DNA of 64,000 nucleotides, from positions 96,052 through 160,051 of the forward strand of contig NZ_KB893249.1 of assembly GCF_000374065.1 (NCBI RefSeq). The letters run 5' to 3'. The translations under genes and the position numbers were made by a program. The notes under the pieces were generated by a model. It had not been told where the DNA came from. It searched no databases and worked only from the letters and a program-made list of their open reading frames with translations. This stretch comes from Spirosoma luteum DSM 19990. Its GTDB lineage: Bacteria; Bacteroidota; Bacteroidia; Cytophagales; Spirosomataceae. This document shows, one piece after another, positions 55,061 to 63,889 of the stretch; positions within the stretch are counted from its first letter, which is position 1; every line of letters starts with the position of its first letter.

Positions 55061-55951
55061 ATGCTTCGTGTTCCTTCCTCCATCCTGCCCAACCAGTTTC
55101 AGTCGCTGAGTATTCAGCGGCCCGTGCCGGATGCATCCGACGGGTCGCGGTCCGACGGTTCGGAGATGACGTTTGTTGCCTACCGTAGCGACGTATATCC
55201 TGAACGTAACGAAGTATTTTTTGAAGAGCATGCCGTGATTGTAGTGCTGGAAGGCGAGAAAAAATTCAGTTCGCCCTCACGTGAACTTCACGTACACAAA
55301 GGTGATGTTTTATTCTTTCAGCGAGGGTGTTATTCGATGAATGAGTCGATAGATTTCAGCTATCGGAGCCTGGTTTTCTTCGTGAATGAAAAACTGCTGA
55401 AAGAGTTTGTCAGCCAACACCTGTATTTATTTAAGGCTTCCCCGGCGACGCTCCCCGCTGACCTCATTCTATCTTTCTCGTCGTCGCCTACCTTCGCTAT
55501 CTTCATTGACTCCTTACTACCCTACTTTGGTGCCAAAACCCCCTTTCTGAACGAGCTGCTACGGCTTAAGTTTCAGGAACTCCTGCTCCATCTGTTCGAA
55601 CTGGATGAATCAGGGCAGTTGCGCGCCAGTTTATGGTATATCTATCAGGGACAAAAAACGGGGCTTGATTATTTAATGAATACGTATCTGCTCAAACCCC
55701 TGTCAATGAATGAATTGTCTCACCTATCGGGTCGTAGCCTTTCGGCCTTCAAGCGCGACTTTGAAGATCATTTTCATACCTCGCCCGGCCAATGGATTCG
55801 GCAGAAGCGGCTGGAACACGCTCACTTTCTGTTACGAAGTACAACCAAAAATGTGTCGGAAGTAAGCCTGGAAATTGGGTACGAGAGCGTTTCTCATTTC
55901 ATAAAGGCTTATAAAAAACAATACGGTTTTACACCCAAACGAGGAATCTGA
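55061..55951 (+). CDS. AraC-family transcriptional regulator
   Basis: The 296-residue product has an N-terminal cupin-like ligand domain (EEHAVIVVLEGEKKFSSP, HVHKGDVLFFQRGCYSM) and a C-terminal double helix-turn-helix: PLSMNELSHLSGRSLSAFKRDFEDHFHTSPGQWI and VSEVSLEIGYESVSHFIKAYKKQYGFTPKR. It is of the ExsA-like subgroup frequent in Bacteroidota. It is upstream of leuC, but its regulon is unknown; association with leucine genes may be accidental. Confidence 0.92.
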   Translation: MLRVPSSILPNQFQSLSIQRPVPDASDGSRSDGSEMTFVAYRSDVYPERNEVFFEEHAVIVVLEGEKKFSSPSRELHVHKGDVLFFQRGCYSMNESIDFSYRSLVFFVNEKLLKEFVSQHLYLFKASPATLPADLILSFSSSPTFAIFIDSLLPYFGAKTPFLNELLRLKFQELLLHLFELDESGQLRASLWYIYQGQKTGLDYLMNTYLLKPLSMNELSHLSGRSLSAFKRDFEDHFHTSPGQWIRQKRLEHAHFLLRSTTKNVSEVSLEIGYESVSHFIKAYKKQYGFTPKRGI

Positions 55952-56036
55952 ACCGAAATCGCTATTTACTGGACGCGTAACGGGATGCTTATATAGTGGT
56001 AATCCACCAACTTTGTAGCTATAAATCGCTATAAAC

Positions 56037-57437
56037 ATGAGTACACCAAAAACGCTGTTCGATAAAGTGTGGGATGCCCACGTTGTCCGGCAAATTGAAG
56101 ACGGGCCCGATGTATTATTTATCGACCGTCACTTCATCCACGAAGTAACCAGCCCGGTGGCATTCCTGGGTCTCGAAGGCCGCCAGGCCCCTGTGCTGTT
56201 TTCTGAACGCACCTTTGCTACCGCCGATCATAACACACCAACCATCAACCAGCACTTGCCGGTAGCTGATCCTCAGTCGGCCAGTCAACTAAATGCGCTG
56301 GAACGTAATGCGCATAAGTACAACATTTCGCACTGGGGACTGGGGCACCAAAAAAACGGTATCGTACACGTCGTAGGTCCTGAAAATGGTATTACCCTAC
56401 CAGGCATGACCATTGTTTGTGGCGACTCACATACATCGACACATGGTGCCTTTGGGGCCATTGCCTTCGGAATCGGCACATCGGAGGTGGAAATGGTGCT
56501 GGCTACGCAGTGTATTATGCAGCCAAAGCCGAAGAAAATGCGGATTACGGTTAATGGAAAGCCCGGAAAAGGGGTACTGTCCAAAGACATTATTTTGTAT
56601 GTTATTGCCCAGATTTCGGCCAGTGGTGCCACCGGCTATTTTGTAGAATATGCAGGGGAAGTATTCGAAGACATGAGCATGGAAGGACGTATGACCGTTT
56701 GCAACATGAGCATTGAAATGGGTGCGCGCGGTGGCATGATAGCTCCCGATGCTACCACACTCAGCTACCTGAAAGGCCGCGACTTATCCCCAAAAGGCAC
56801 ACAATGGGATAAACTAGTACCCTACTGGCAGACCCTGAAAACCGATGAAGGTGCCACGTTTGATGTGGATCTAACGTTCGATGCGGCTGATATTGAGCCC
56901 CAGATTACCTATGGAACCAACCCCGGCCTGGGTACCGGTGTTACGCAGCATATACCTATGGCCGACGCCATAAAAGATGGTGCTGCGAGTTATAAAAAGT
57001 CGCTTCAGTATATGGGCTTCGCCGAAAACGAGTCGATGCTGGGTAAGCCGGTCGATTTTGTGTTCCTGGGCAGTTGTACCAACGGCCGTATTGAAGATTT
57101 CCGGGCGTTTGCGTCCATCGTAAAGGGTCGTCAGAAAGCCAGCCACGTAACCGCCTGGTTGGTACCGGGCTCGCATATTGTGGAAAAACAGATTCAGGAT
57201 GAAGGTATTCTGGACATCCTTACGCAGGCTGGTTTTGAACTGCGTCAGCCGGGTTGTTCAGCCTGCCTGGCAATGAATGAAGATAAGATTCCAGCTGGTA
57301 AATACGCCGTTTCAACGTCAAACCGAAACTTTGAAGGTCGTCAGGGGCCTGGTGCCCGTACCTTGCTAGCCAGTCCGCTTGTAGCAGCCGCAGCGGCCGT
57401 TACGGGTGAAGTATCCGATCCAAGACAATTTTTATAA
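56037..57437 (+). CDS. leuC: 3-isopropylmalate dehydratase large subunit
   Basis: The 466-residue aconitase-family subunit carries a 4Fe-4S cluster; cysteine ligands are in [12 protein letters not shown] and [55 protein letters not shown] and the N-terminal [11 protein letters not shown] are typical. With LeuD it isomerises 2- to 3-isopropylmalate. It begins the leuC-leuD pair. Confidence 0.97.
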   Translation: MSTPKTLFDKVWDAHVVRQIEDGPDVLFIDRHFIHEVTSPVAFLGLEGRQAPVLFSERTFATADHNTPTINQHLPVADPQSASQLNALERNAHKYNISHWGLGHQKNGIVHVVGPENGITLPGMTIVCGDSHTSTHGAFGAIAFGIGTSEVEMVLATQCIMQPKPKKMRITVNGKPGKGVLSKDIILYVIAQISASGATGYFVEYAGEVFEDMSMEGRMTVCNMSIEMGARGGMIAPDATTLSYLKGRDLSPKGTQWDKLVPYWQTLKTDEGATFDVDLTFDAADIEPQITYGTNPGLGTGVTQHIPMADAIKDGAASYKKSLQYMGFAENESMLGKPVDFVFLGSCTNGRIEDFRAFASIVKGRQKASHVTAWLVPGSHIVEKQIQDEGILDILTQAGFELRQPGCSACLAMNEDKIPAGKYAVSTSNRNFEGRQGPGARTLLASPLVAAAAAVTGEVSDPRQFL

Positions 57438-57559
57438 GTTTTCGGTAGTTAGTTTTCGGTATTCAGTAGATCAATAGGGTCTAAGATCGCTGTTACAACA
57501 GTCGTCAGCCCCCTCTAGTCTCACCGTAAACGATAGACCGTAAACTAAAACCCACTATT
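57438..57559. repeat. leuC-leuD spacer with repeats
   Basis: A decamer AGTTTTCGGT occurs twice as a direct repeat within 57438-57465, and near the end ACCGTAAACT is close to its complement. CTGTTACAACAG (57490-57501) is a small palindrome. The spacer (122 bases) is long for an operon and resembles the repeat-rich spacers elsewhere in this block. Confidence 0.35.
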
Positions 57560-58171
57560 ATGGCTTACGACAAATTCACTATTCTGCGAAGCAGTGCCGT
57601 TCCCATGCCGAATGAGAACGTCGATACCGATCAAATTATCCCGGCCCGTTTCCTGAAGGCCACCGAGCGTAAGGGCTTTGGCGATAACCTCTTCCGCGAC
57701 TGGCGGTATAACAATGACAATACGCCCAAGGCCGATTTTGTTCTGAACAATCATACGTACTCCAGTGAGGGAGCACCCCGAAAAATTCTGGTAGGAGGCA
57801 AAAACTTCGGCAGTGGTTCAAGCCGCGAACACGCAGCCTGGGCTATTTACGACTATGGATTCCGTTGCGTGGTATCGAGCTTTTTTGCTGATATTTTCCG
57901 CAATAATGCCATCAATGTAGGCATCCTGCCCGTTCAGGTAAGCCCTGAATTTCTGGAAAAGATATTTGCGGCAATTGAAGCTGATCCTGCTACCGAACTG
58001 GAAGTAAACCTGCCTGAGCAAACCATTACGCTGCTGGCTACAGGTGATAGTGAGCGTTTTGCGATCAATAGCTATAAAAAGAACAATCTTACTAATGGCT
58101 ACGATGATATCGACTATCTGCTGTCGATGAAAAACGAAATCGAAACTTTCGCCGAAACAAGACCCTTCTAA
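57560..58171 (+). CDS. leuD: 3-isopropylmalate dehydratase small subunit
   Basis: The 203-residue swivel-domain partner of Leu[66 protein letters not shown] and PEFLEKIF are family motifs; the GSGSSREHA loop contributes to the active site. Complete length. Confidence 0.97.
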   Translation: MAYDKFTILRSSAVPMPNENVDTDQIIPARFLKATERKGFGDNLFRDWRYNNDNTPKADFVLNNHTYSSEGAPRKILVGGKNFGSGSSREHAAWAIYDYGFRCVVSSFFADIFRNNAINVGILPVQVSPEFLEKIFAAIEADPATELEVNLPEQTITLLATGDSERFAINSYKKNNLTNGYDDIDYLLSMKNEIETFAETRPF

Positions 58172-58172
58172 T

Positions 58173-58263
58173 GTTGAATGATTGAGTGATAGAAGGATTG
58201 AATGGGCTAGCGCAAATACTGTCCATTCGATCCTTCTATCACTCAATTATTCTATCATTCAAC
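58173..58263. repeat. Imperfect inverted repeat after leuD
   Basis: The left arm (58173-58205) and right arm (58223-58263) pair over about 30 positions, including the run TTGAGTGATAGAAGGAT, with an 8-base insertion in the right arm. The right arm ends two bases before the next ATG at 58266, the same arrangement as before ilvN and ilvA. Confidence 0.65.
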
Positions 58264-58265
58264 CC

Positions 58266-59786
58266 ATGAAACGTCGCTACATTGAAATTATGGATACGAC
58301 CCTCCGCGATGGTGAACAAACCAGCGGAGTGTCGTTTTCTGCCTCTGAAAAACTAGCCCTGGCTCAGTTACTGCTTACCGAAGTTAAAGTTGACCGGGTA
58401 GAGATAGCTTCGGCACGCGTATCAGCCGGAGAGTTGGAGGCTGTCCAGCAGATTACCCGCTGGGCTGGCACAGCGGGCATGCTCGATAAAATTGAGGTGT
58501 TGACCTTCGTTGATGGTCAGGCATCGCTCGACTGGATGCGGGCATCCGGTGCCAAAGTAATGAACCTGCTCACCAAAGGTTCTATGAATCACCTGACCCA
58601 CCAGCTCAAGAAAACCCCTGAGCAACATTTCTCCGACATTCAGCATATTATTTGCCAGGCCCAGCAACTGGGCCTGCAAACGAATGTTTACCTGGAAGAC
58701 TGGAGTAATGGAATGCGAAATTCGCCAGACTATGTGCTCCAGTTTCTGGATTTTTTACAAACACAACCCATTCGGCGCATTCTCCTTCCTGACACACTGG
58801 GAATTCTGACTCCTGCCGAAACGGCGAGCTTTGTTGGTTTGTTAGTCGGCCGGTACCCAACACTGCATTTTGACTTTCATGCCCACAACGATTATGACCT
58901 GAGTATTGCTAACGTGATGGAAGCGGTGAAGGCGGGGGCGCATGGCATACATCTAACGGTGAACGGCCTGGGAGAACGGGCTGGCAATGCCCCTATGGCC
59001 AGTGCAATTGCCGTATTGCGTGATTTCATGCCACAGGTAAGAATGGGTGTAATCGAGAAATCGCTCTATCAGGTTAGTAAAATTGTAGAAACCTTTTCGG
59101 GGCTTCGGATTCCCGATAACAAGCCGGTTGTTGGCGACAATGTATTTACCCAAACAGCCGGTATACATGCCGACGGGGATAAGAAAAATAACCTGTATTT
59201 CAATACCCTTCTCCCCGAACGGTTTGGCCGAAAACGCAGCTACGCACTGGGTAAAATGTCGGGCAAGGCCAATATCGAGAATAATCTTCGCGAACTGGGT
59301 ATTCAACTGTCGGAAGGTGACCTGCAAAAAGTAACCAAGCGGGTTATTGAACTGGGCGATCAGAAAGAAGTTGTTACGCGTGAAGACTTGCCCTATGTTA
59401 TTGCCGATGTACTTCATAACACGGCCATGGCTTCGCAGGTGGAAGTACTTAATTACGTGCTGACCCACTCAAAGGACCTAAAGCCCTCCGCCACTCTCCG
59501 CGTGCGAATTGTAGAAGAGTTGTTTGAAGAAAATGCGCAGGGCGACGGGCAATACGATGCGTTCATGAATGCCTTGAAGAAAATTTACGGCAGAAAGAAA
59601 ATGACGCTACCCGAACTAACAGACTACGCCGTCCGGATTCCAACCGGTGGCCGGACGGATGCGCTTTGCGAGACAATTATTACCTGGAAGTACAACAACA
59701 ACGAGTTTAAAACCCGTGGGCTGGACTCTGACCAAACAGTGTCGGCTATTAAAGCAACTCAAAAGATGCTGAATACATTAGAGTGA
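58266..59786 (+). CDS. Long isopropylmalate/citramalate synthase-family enzyme
   Basis: 506 residues from the ATG at 58266, which begins [18 protein letters not shown]; the upstream extension lies in the hairpin. The HMGL-like TIM barrel has [53 protein letters not shown] (metal and substrate residues), and TQTAGIHADGD. A C-terminal LeuA-dimer regulatory domain lies at about residues 390-505. It sits between leuD and leuB while a separate short leuA lies downstream. It may be a citramalate synthase giving 2-oxobutyrate without threonine, or a feedback-regulated isopropylmalate synthase; specificity residues were not resolved by eye. Confidence 0.88.
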   Translation: MKRRYIEIMDTTLRDGEQTSGVSFSASEKLALAQLLLTEVKVDRVEIASARVSAGELEAVQQITRWAGTAGMLDKIEVLTFVDGQASLDWMRASGAKVMNLLTKGSMNHLTHQLKKTPEQHFSDIQHIICQAQQLGLQTNVYLEDWSNGMRNSPDYVLQFLDFLQTQPIRRILLPDTLGILTPAETASFVGLLVGRYPTLHFDFHAHNDYDLSIANVMEAVKAGAHGIHLTVNGLGERAGNAPMASAIAVLRDFMPQVRMGVIEKSLYQVSKIVETFSGLRIPDNKPVVGDNVFTQTAGIHADGDKKNNLYFNTLLPERFGRKRSYALGKMSGKANIENNLRELGIQLSEGDLQKVTKRVIELGDQKEVVTREDLPYVIADVLHNTAMASQVEVLNYVLTHSKDLKPSATLRVRIVEELFEENAQGDGQYDAFMNALKKIYGRKKMTLPELTDYAVRIPTGGRTDALCETIITWKYNNNEFKTRGLDSDQTVSAIKATQKMLNTLE

Positions 59787-59937
59787 AGTTGATGCATCGT
59801 ACCCACTGGATATTTTTCCGGGCTCTCTGATGGGGCGAAAAGGTCAATTTTAGCATTTTTCATGCTTCATTTAATAACTTCGCGTTCTGTTCCAGAAACA
59901 TAAGTAGTTATCTCGTTTTATTCATTCTCCTGTTGGT

Positions 59938-60630
59938 ATGAATCAGGCAAAACAAACGGCCGAAAAAATAGAATATAACGGGTCAGACAATCTGGCCATG
60001 ATGAGCCATGCTGTTAACTACAATAGTGGGCTTTATAAATGGGTTGCCAGGGATATTAATCCCGGCGAAGCAGTCCTGGATTTCGGAGCGGGCAATGGAG
60101 AATATGCTAACCGTTTTCCGCTGGGGAGTGTAGACGCAGCCGAAATCGACCCTGATTTATTACCCCTGATTAAACAGCCTGTCTTTACGGATATCAGTCA
60201 ACTCACGAAGAAATATGATTTGATTTATACCATTAACGTGCTGGAGCACATCGAGCATCATGGCGAGATAGTTAAAGAGTTAGTCACTAAACTTAAGCCA
60301 GGCGGACGCCTTAAAGTTTTTGTGCCGGCTCGTCAGGAAATTTTCAGCAATATGGACGAACACGTTGGTCATTATCGGCGGTACGACAAGAAACTGGTGA
60401 CGAAAATTCTGGAAGACGCTGGTCTGCGCGTTACCAGTTGCCGATACTACGATTTTGCCGGGTACTTCATTTCACTGTTGTATAAATGGCTGGGCAAAGA
60501 TGGTCGAATCACCAGGGAGTCGGTCATCTTCTACGACCGTGTAGTTTTTCCCGTCAGCAGAGTGTTCGATAAACTCACCGGAGGCCAGGTTATAGGGAAG
60601 AATGTTATTGCCGAAGCAGTGCGCCCCTAA
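59938..60630 (+). CDS. Class I SAM-dependent methyltransferase
   Basis: The 230-residue product has SAM motif I VLDFGAGNGEYA (D48-G54), VDAAEIDPDLL as the acidic ribose-binding region, and YTINVLEHIEHHGEIVKEL with GGRLKVFVPARQEIFSNMDEHVGHYRRYD, typical of Methyltransf_11/12 enzymes acting on small molecules or lipid-linked sugars. The C-terminal half contains a hydrophobic patch (FAGYFISLLYKWLG) that may contact membrane. The substrate is unknown. It separates the long IPMS-family gene from leuB. Confidence 0.85.
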   Translation: MNQAKQTAEKIEYNGSDNLAMMSHAVNYNSGLYKWVARDINPGEAVLDFGAGNGEYANRFPLGSVDAAEIDPDLLPLIKQPVFTDISQLTKKYDLIYTINVLEHIEHHGEIVKELVTKLKPGGRLKVFVPARQEIFSNMDEHVGHYRRYDKKLVTKILEDAGLRVTSCRYYDFAGYFISLLYKWLGKDGRITRESVIFYDRVVFPVSRVFDKLTGGQVIGKNVIAEAVRP

Positions 60631-60681
60631 TGTGTATAGTAACATTACTCTATTCAATTCATTCAGCTACACGAAAGAGTT

Positions 60682-60738
60682 AAAGAGATTGAGGGCAATT
60701 TTGCTTGCCCACTCTTTAGTCTTTTTATTTTTTAATCG
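60682..60738 (+). terminator. Terminator-like hairpin directly before leuB
   Basis: GGGCAA (60693-60698) pairs with TTGCCC (60705-60710), and outside it AAAGAG (60682-60687) pairs with CTCTTT (60712-60717); the stem is followed by TCTTTTTATTTTTT up to the leuB start at 60739. No room exists for a promoter between the hairpin and leuB, so leuB transcripts must read through it. It may be an attenuator or a leaky end of the methyltransferase transcript. Confidence 0.55.
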
Positions 60739-61815
60739 ATGAAAAAACATATTCTTGTAGTTCCCGGCGATGGTATTGGAGCCGAAGTCAGTAAAGTAGG
60801 GAAATTGGTGCTGGAATCAATTGCCAGGAAATTCAGCCATGAATTTACGTACGATGAAGCCCTGATAGGACACGTTGCTATCGAAGCGACGGGGGATCCG
60901 CTACCCAGCGAAACCCTGACTAAAATGCACGCTGCCGATGCCATTTTATTCGGTGCAGTAGGCCACCCGAAGTACGACAATGATCCTTCGGCCAAAGTGC
61001 GTCCAGAACAGGGGCTCCTTAAAATGCGTAAAGAGCTTGGATTGTATGCAAACCTTCGCCCTATCAAGCTATTCGATGAACTATTAGATGCTTCGAGCAT
61101 TAAACCAGAGATTTTGCGGGGGGCCGACATTCTGTTTTTCCGCGAACTGACTGGTGATGTTTATTTCGGCAAGCGCGAGCGGCTCGATGATGGCAATACG
61201 GCCTACGACACCATGATATACAGTAAGTATGAGGTGGAGCGCATTGTAAGAAAAGCGTTTGAGGCTGCCCGCACCCGTCGAAAAAAATTGTGTTCTGTCG
61301 ATAAAGCGAATGTACTCGAAAGCAGTCGGTTATGGCGGGAAGTAGTACAGGCAATTGCGCCTGAGTACCCTGACGTAACCCTTGAACATCAATTTGTTGA
61401 TGCGGCCGCCATGCTGTTAATCAAAGATCCTAATCGTTTTGATGTGGTGGTAACAGGGAATTTATTCGGCGATATTCTGACGGATGAAGCCAGCCAGATT
61501 GCAGGTTCTATGGGTATGCTTGCGTCCGCTTCGGTAGGTGATACAACGGGCGTTTACGAACCAATACATGGTTCAGCCCACGACATTACGGGGAAAGGCG
61601 TAGCTAACCCGTTGGCATCTGTTTTATCAGTAGCATTGCTGCTCGATATATCTTTCGGTATGAAGGTTGAATCAGAAACGGTAGTTAACGCAGTGGATTC
61701 TGTCCTGAAAGCGGGCTTCCGTACACACGATATCGCCGATAAAAGCACCCCAACTGATAAAGTTTTAGGCACGGAAGCTATGGGAGACCAGGTTTTACAC
61801 TATCTGGCTGCTTAA
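60739..61815 (+). CDS. leuB: 3-isopropylmalate dehydrogenase
   Basis: The 358-residue NAD-dependent decarboxylating dehydrogenase makes 4-methyl-2-oxopentanoate precursor. VVPGDGIGAEV at the N-terminus, LFGAVGHPKYD, PEQGLLKMRKELGLYANLRP (substrate Arg residues), FVDAAAMLLIKDPNRFDVVVTGNLFGDILTDEASQIAGSMGMLASAS (metal Asp residues) and EPIHGSAHDITGKGVANPLA are all intact. The terminator-like hairpin just upstream may control it. Confidence 0.97.
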   Translation: MKKHILVVPGDGIGAEVSKVGKLVLESIARKFSHEFTYDEALIGHVAIEATGDPLPSETLTKMHAADAILFGAVGHPKYDNDPSAKVRPEQGLLKMRKELGLYANLRPIKLFDELLDASSIKPEILRGADILFFRELTGDVYFGKRERLDDGNTAYDTMIYSKYEVERIVRKAFEAARTRRKKLCSVDKANVLESSRLWREVVQAIAPEYPDVTLEHQFVDAAAMLLIKDPNRFDVVVTGNLFGDILTDEASQIAGSMGMLASASVGDTTGVYEPIHGSAHDITGKGVANPLASVLSVALLLDISFGMKVESETVVNAVDSVLKAGFRTHDIADKSTPTDKVLGTEAMGDQVLHYLAA

Positions 61816-61855
61816 TAACCAGTGTAATATAGAGCGTTTATTTTTAGCCAACACA

Positions 61856-61885
61856 TTGTAAGCTCTACAAAAACTGTTATTTTTG
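61856..61885 (+). promoter_or_regulatory. Promoter of leuA
   Basis: TTG (61856-61858), then 19 bases, then TATTTTTG (61878-61885), a full match to the Bacteroidota promoter pattern. The predicted start near 61892 falls inside the two-palindrome element, and the leader to the leuA ATG is about 175 bases. Confidence 0.7.
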
Positions 61886-61886
61886 T

Positions 61887-61916
61887 AGCGTATTTACGCC
61901 TTTAGCGAAATTTCGC
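61887..61916. promoter_or_regulatory. Two-palindrome operator-like element before leuA
   Basis: Two perfect 12-base palindromes, GCGTATTTACGC (61888-61899) and GCGAAATTTCGC (61905-61916), stand 17 bases apart centre to centre, over the predicted transcription start. The ilvD gene has the same pair at the same spacing. This is the expected form of a site bound by two dimers of a regulator. Confidence 0.65.
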
Positions 61917-62000
61917 AAACAAAAACGACTTTCATCTCCCTAATCTACCGACCGCAAGCGCTACCTGTTTATTAGTAAGGGATAAGGATACATGTACCCA

Positions 62001-62027
62001 AAAGCCCTTTCTTTTCAGGAGGGGCTT
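62001..62027 (+). terminator. Hairpin in the leuA leader
   Basis: AAAGCCC (62001-62007) pairs with GGGCTTT (62022-62028 region), followed by CTGTTTGAT. It lies about 40 bases before the leuA start and downstream of its promoter. It could be an attenuator; a short leader frame overlapping it (ATG at 61992) has only two Leu codons, so classic leucine-codon attenuation is not evident. Confidence 0.35.
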
Positions 62028-62068
62028 TCTGTTTGATAAGGAAAAAGTATTTTAATCAATAACCGATT

Positions 62069-63208
62069 ATGAGCCAACGAGTTTTTATTTTCGACACTAC
62101 TTTACGCGATGGTGAACAAGTACCAGGTTGCCAGCTCACTACTGATGAAAAAATAGTAGTAGCGAAGGAACTGGAGCGGATGGGCGTCGATATTATTGAG
62201 GCAGGATTCCCTATATCCAGCCCCGGCGATTTTCGCTCGGTGGTTGAAATCTCGAAAGCAGTCACAGAGCCAACAATCTGTGCCCTTAGCCGCGCTGTGA
62301 AGGGGGATATAGATGCCGCTGGCGAAGCCCTTAAGTGGGCCAAACGTGGACGTATTCACACGGGTATTGGCTCATCAGACATCCATATTCGTAATAAATT
62401 CAAAAGCACACGGGATAACATTCTCGAGCAGGCGATTGCGGCTGTAAAGCACGCCAAAACGTACGTTGAAGATGTTGAATTTTATGCTGAAGATGCCGGT
62501 CGGGCTGATTTGGTTTTTCTCGCTCAGCTTACAGAAGCGGTTATTAACGCAGGGGCTACAGTCGTTAATATTCCGGATACTACCGGATACTGTTTACCTG
62601 ATGAATACGGCAAAAAAATAGCCTACATCTATGAACATGTATCGAATGTTCATAAAGCAACCATTTCAATTCATTGCCATAATGACCTTGGCCTTGCCAC
62701 TGCCAATACACTGGCCGGAGTAATGAACGGAGCAAGACAGGTTGAAGTTACTATGAATGGTATTGGTGAGCGGGCTGGCAATACATCGCTCGAAGAGATA
62801 GTGATGGCCATTAAAGTAAAAAAAGAATTAGGCTTTTATACCAACATTGACTCAACCCGCTTATTCCCAGTTAGTAATCTGGTATCGCAAATGATGCGGA
62901 TGCCTGTCCAGGCAAACAAAGCGATCGTTGGTAGAAATGCCTTCGCTCACTCATCCGGGATCCACCAGGACGGATTCCTTAAACATTCCGAAAACTATGA
63001 AATCATGAACCCCCACGACGTTGGGGTTCCCAAGTCATCTATTGTGCTAACGGCCCGTAGTGGAAGACACGCGTTGAAACACAGACTTGAATTACTTGGT
63101 TTCCGATACGATAAGCCGACGCTGGACGGAATTTATACCCGTTTTCTCGACATGGCAGATATTCGTAAAGAGGTAAATGACAAAGATTTAATGGAGCTAG
63201 TTCGATAA
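62069..63208 (+). CDS. leuA: 2-isopropylmalate synthase, short form
   Basis: The 379-residue enzyme condenses acetyl-CoA with 3-methyl-2-oxobutanoate, first committed step to leucine. [67 protein letters not shown] and [15 protein letters not shown] give all barrel active-site residues. It ends shortly after the barrel and lacks the C-terminal LeuA-dimer domain that mediates leucine inhibition (standard forms exceed 500 residues). Control may therefore rest on its promoter element. A terminator overlaps its stop. Confidence 0.95.
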   Translation: MSQRVFIFDTTLRDGEQVPGCQLTTDEKIVVAKELERMGVDIIEAGFPISSPGDFRSVVEISKAVTEPTICALSRAVKGDIDAAGEALKWAKRGRIHTGIGSSDIHIRNKFKSTRDNILEQAIAAVKHAKTYVEDVEFYAEDAGRADLVFLAQLTEAVINAGATVVNIPDTTGYCLPDEYGKKIAYIYEHVSNVHKATISIHCHNDLGLATANTLAGVMNGARQVEVTMNGIGERAGNTSLEEIVMAIKVKKELGFYTNIDSTRLFPVSNLVSQMMRMPVQANKAIVGRNAFAHSSGIHQDGFLKHSENYEIMNPHDVGVPKSSIVLTARSGRHALKHRLELLGFRYDKPTLDGIYTRFLDMADIRKEVNDKDLMELVR

Positions 63209-63242
63209 CCATAAAGCCCGTTTAACGATGGGCTTTATGGTT
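63207..63242 (+). terminator. Terminator of leuA
   Basis: A perfect 13-bp stem (63207-63219 with 63230-63242) begins at the leuA stop codon itself and has a 10-base loop; a short T-run follows (TTTATGG). Confidence 0.75.
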
Positions 63243-63321
63243 TATGGCCTGAACAAAAAATAAAAACAGGCTGTTCCGCCACTAATACAGATAAGTATTA
63301 ACACCTGTTGACTACAAAAAT

Positions 63322-63783
63322 ATGGCACGTGCAACTCCTGAACTAATACACGCTCTTAGGCAAACCGCCAGGAACCTACTACAGGGAGCCCCTTATCAAT
63401 GGGGGCACATGGGTGGTTGTAACTGTGGTAATCTGGCCCAGGAACTTACCAAACTCAATAAAGATCAAATTCACCGGTACGCAATGCAGCGCCACGGTGA
63501 CTGGAACGAACAAGCAGAGGATTATTGCTCAACCAGTCAAATGCCCATTGACCTCCTTATTAATGAGATGCTGAGCGCCGGATTACAACTGGAAGATTTG
63601 AAGCACCTCGAACGCCTGGATGATCGACAGATATTGACTAGATTTCCAATAGAAAAGCGTTTTTTAAAGCATAATCTACGCGAAGATGTGGTTACCTATA
63701 TGAATGCGTGGGCAGATTTACTGGAAGAACAACTGCTTGAAAAGATTACCTTACCAGTTATGTATGATTTAGTAACTGCATAA
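63322..63783 (+). CDS. Conserved protein of unknown function
   Basis: The 153-residue, soluble product contains GAPYQWGHMGGCNCGNLAQELTKL near residue 23-46 with a CxC pair, a further Cys in AEDYCSTSQMP, and several His residues, so metal binding is possible. The rest is predicted helical (LINEMLSAGLQLEDLKHLERL, DVVTYMNAWADLLEEQLL). I believe it is widespread in Bacteroidota but know no function. It is isolated between leuA and the rRNA operon end. Confidence 0.75.
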   Translation: MARATPELIHALRQTARNLLQGAPYQWGHMGGCNCGNLAQELTKLNKDQIHRYAMQRHGDWNEQAEDYCSTSQMPIDLLINEMLSAGLQLEDLKHLERLDDRQILTRFPIEKRFLKHNLREDVVTYMNAWADLLEEQLLEKITLPVMYDLVTA

Positions 63784-63846
63784 CTCATCCTTTTCAGAAG
63801 CTTGACAATCGAATAATTTATACAGTAATATCTCTAAAACGCGGAA

Positions 63847-63872
63847 AGCCTGTCCACAACGGTGGACAGGCT
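63847..63872 (-). terminator. Terminator of the rRNA operon
   Basis: A perfect 11-bp GC-rich stem (63847-63857 with 63862-63872) with a 4-base loop lies just beyond the 3' end of the 5S gene on the minus strand, followed there by TTTCCGCGTTTTAG. Confidence 0.7.
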
Positions 63873-63889
63873 CTCGCACTTGTTTCAAT

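Noticed and set aside
61992..62036. Leucine-rich leader peptide for attenuation of leuA
   Set aside because: The short frame has only two Leu codons and weak start context, so the classic mechanism is not supported.
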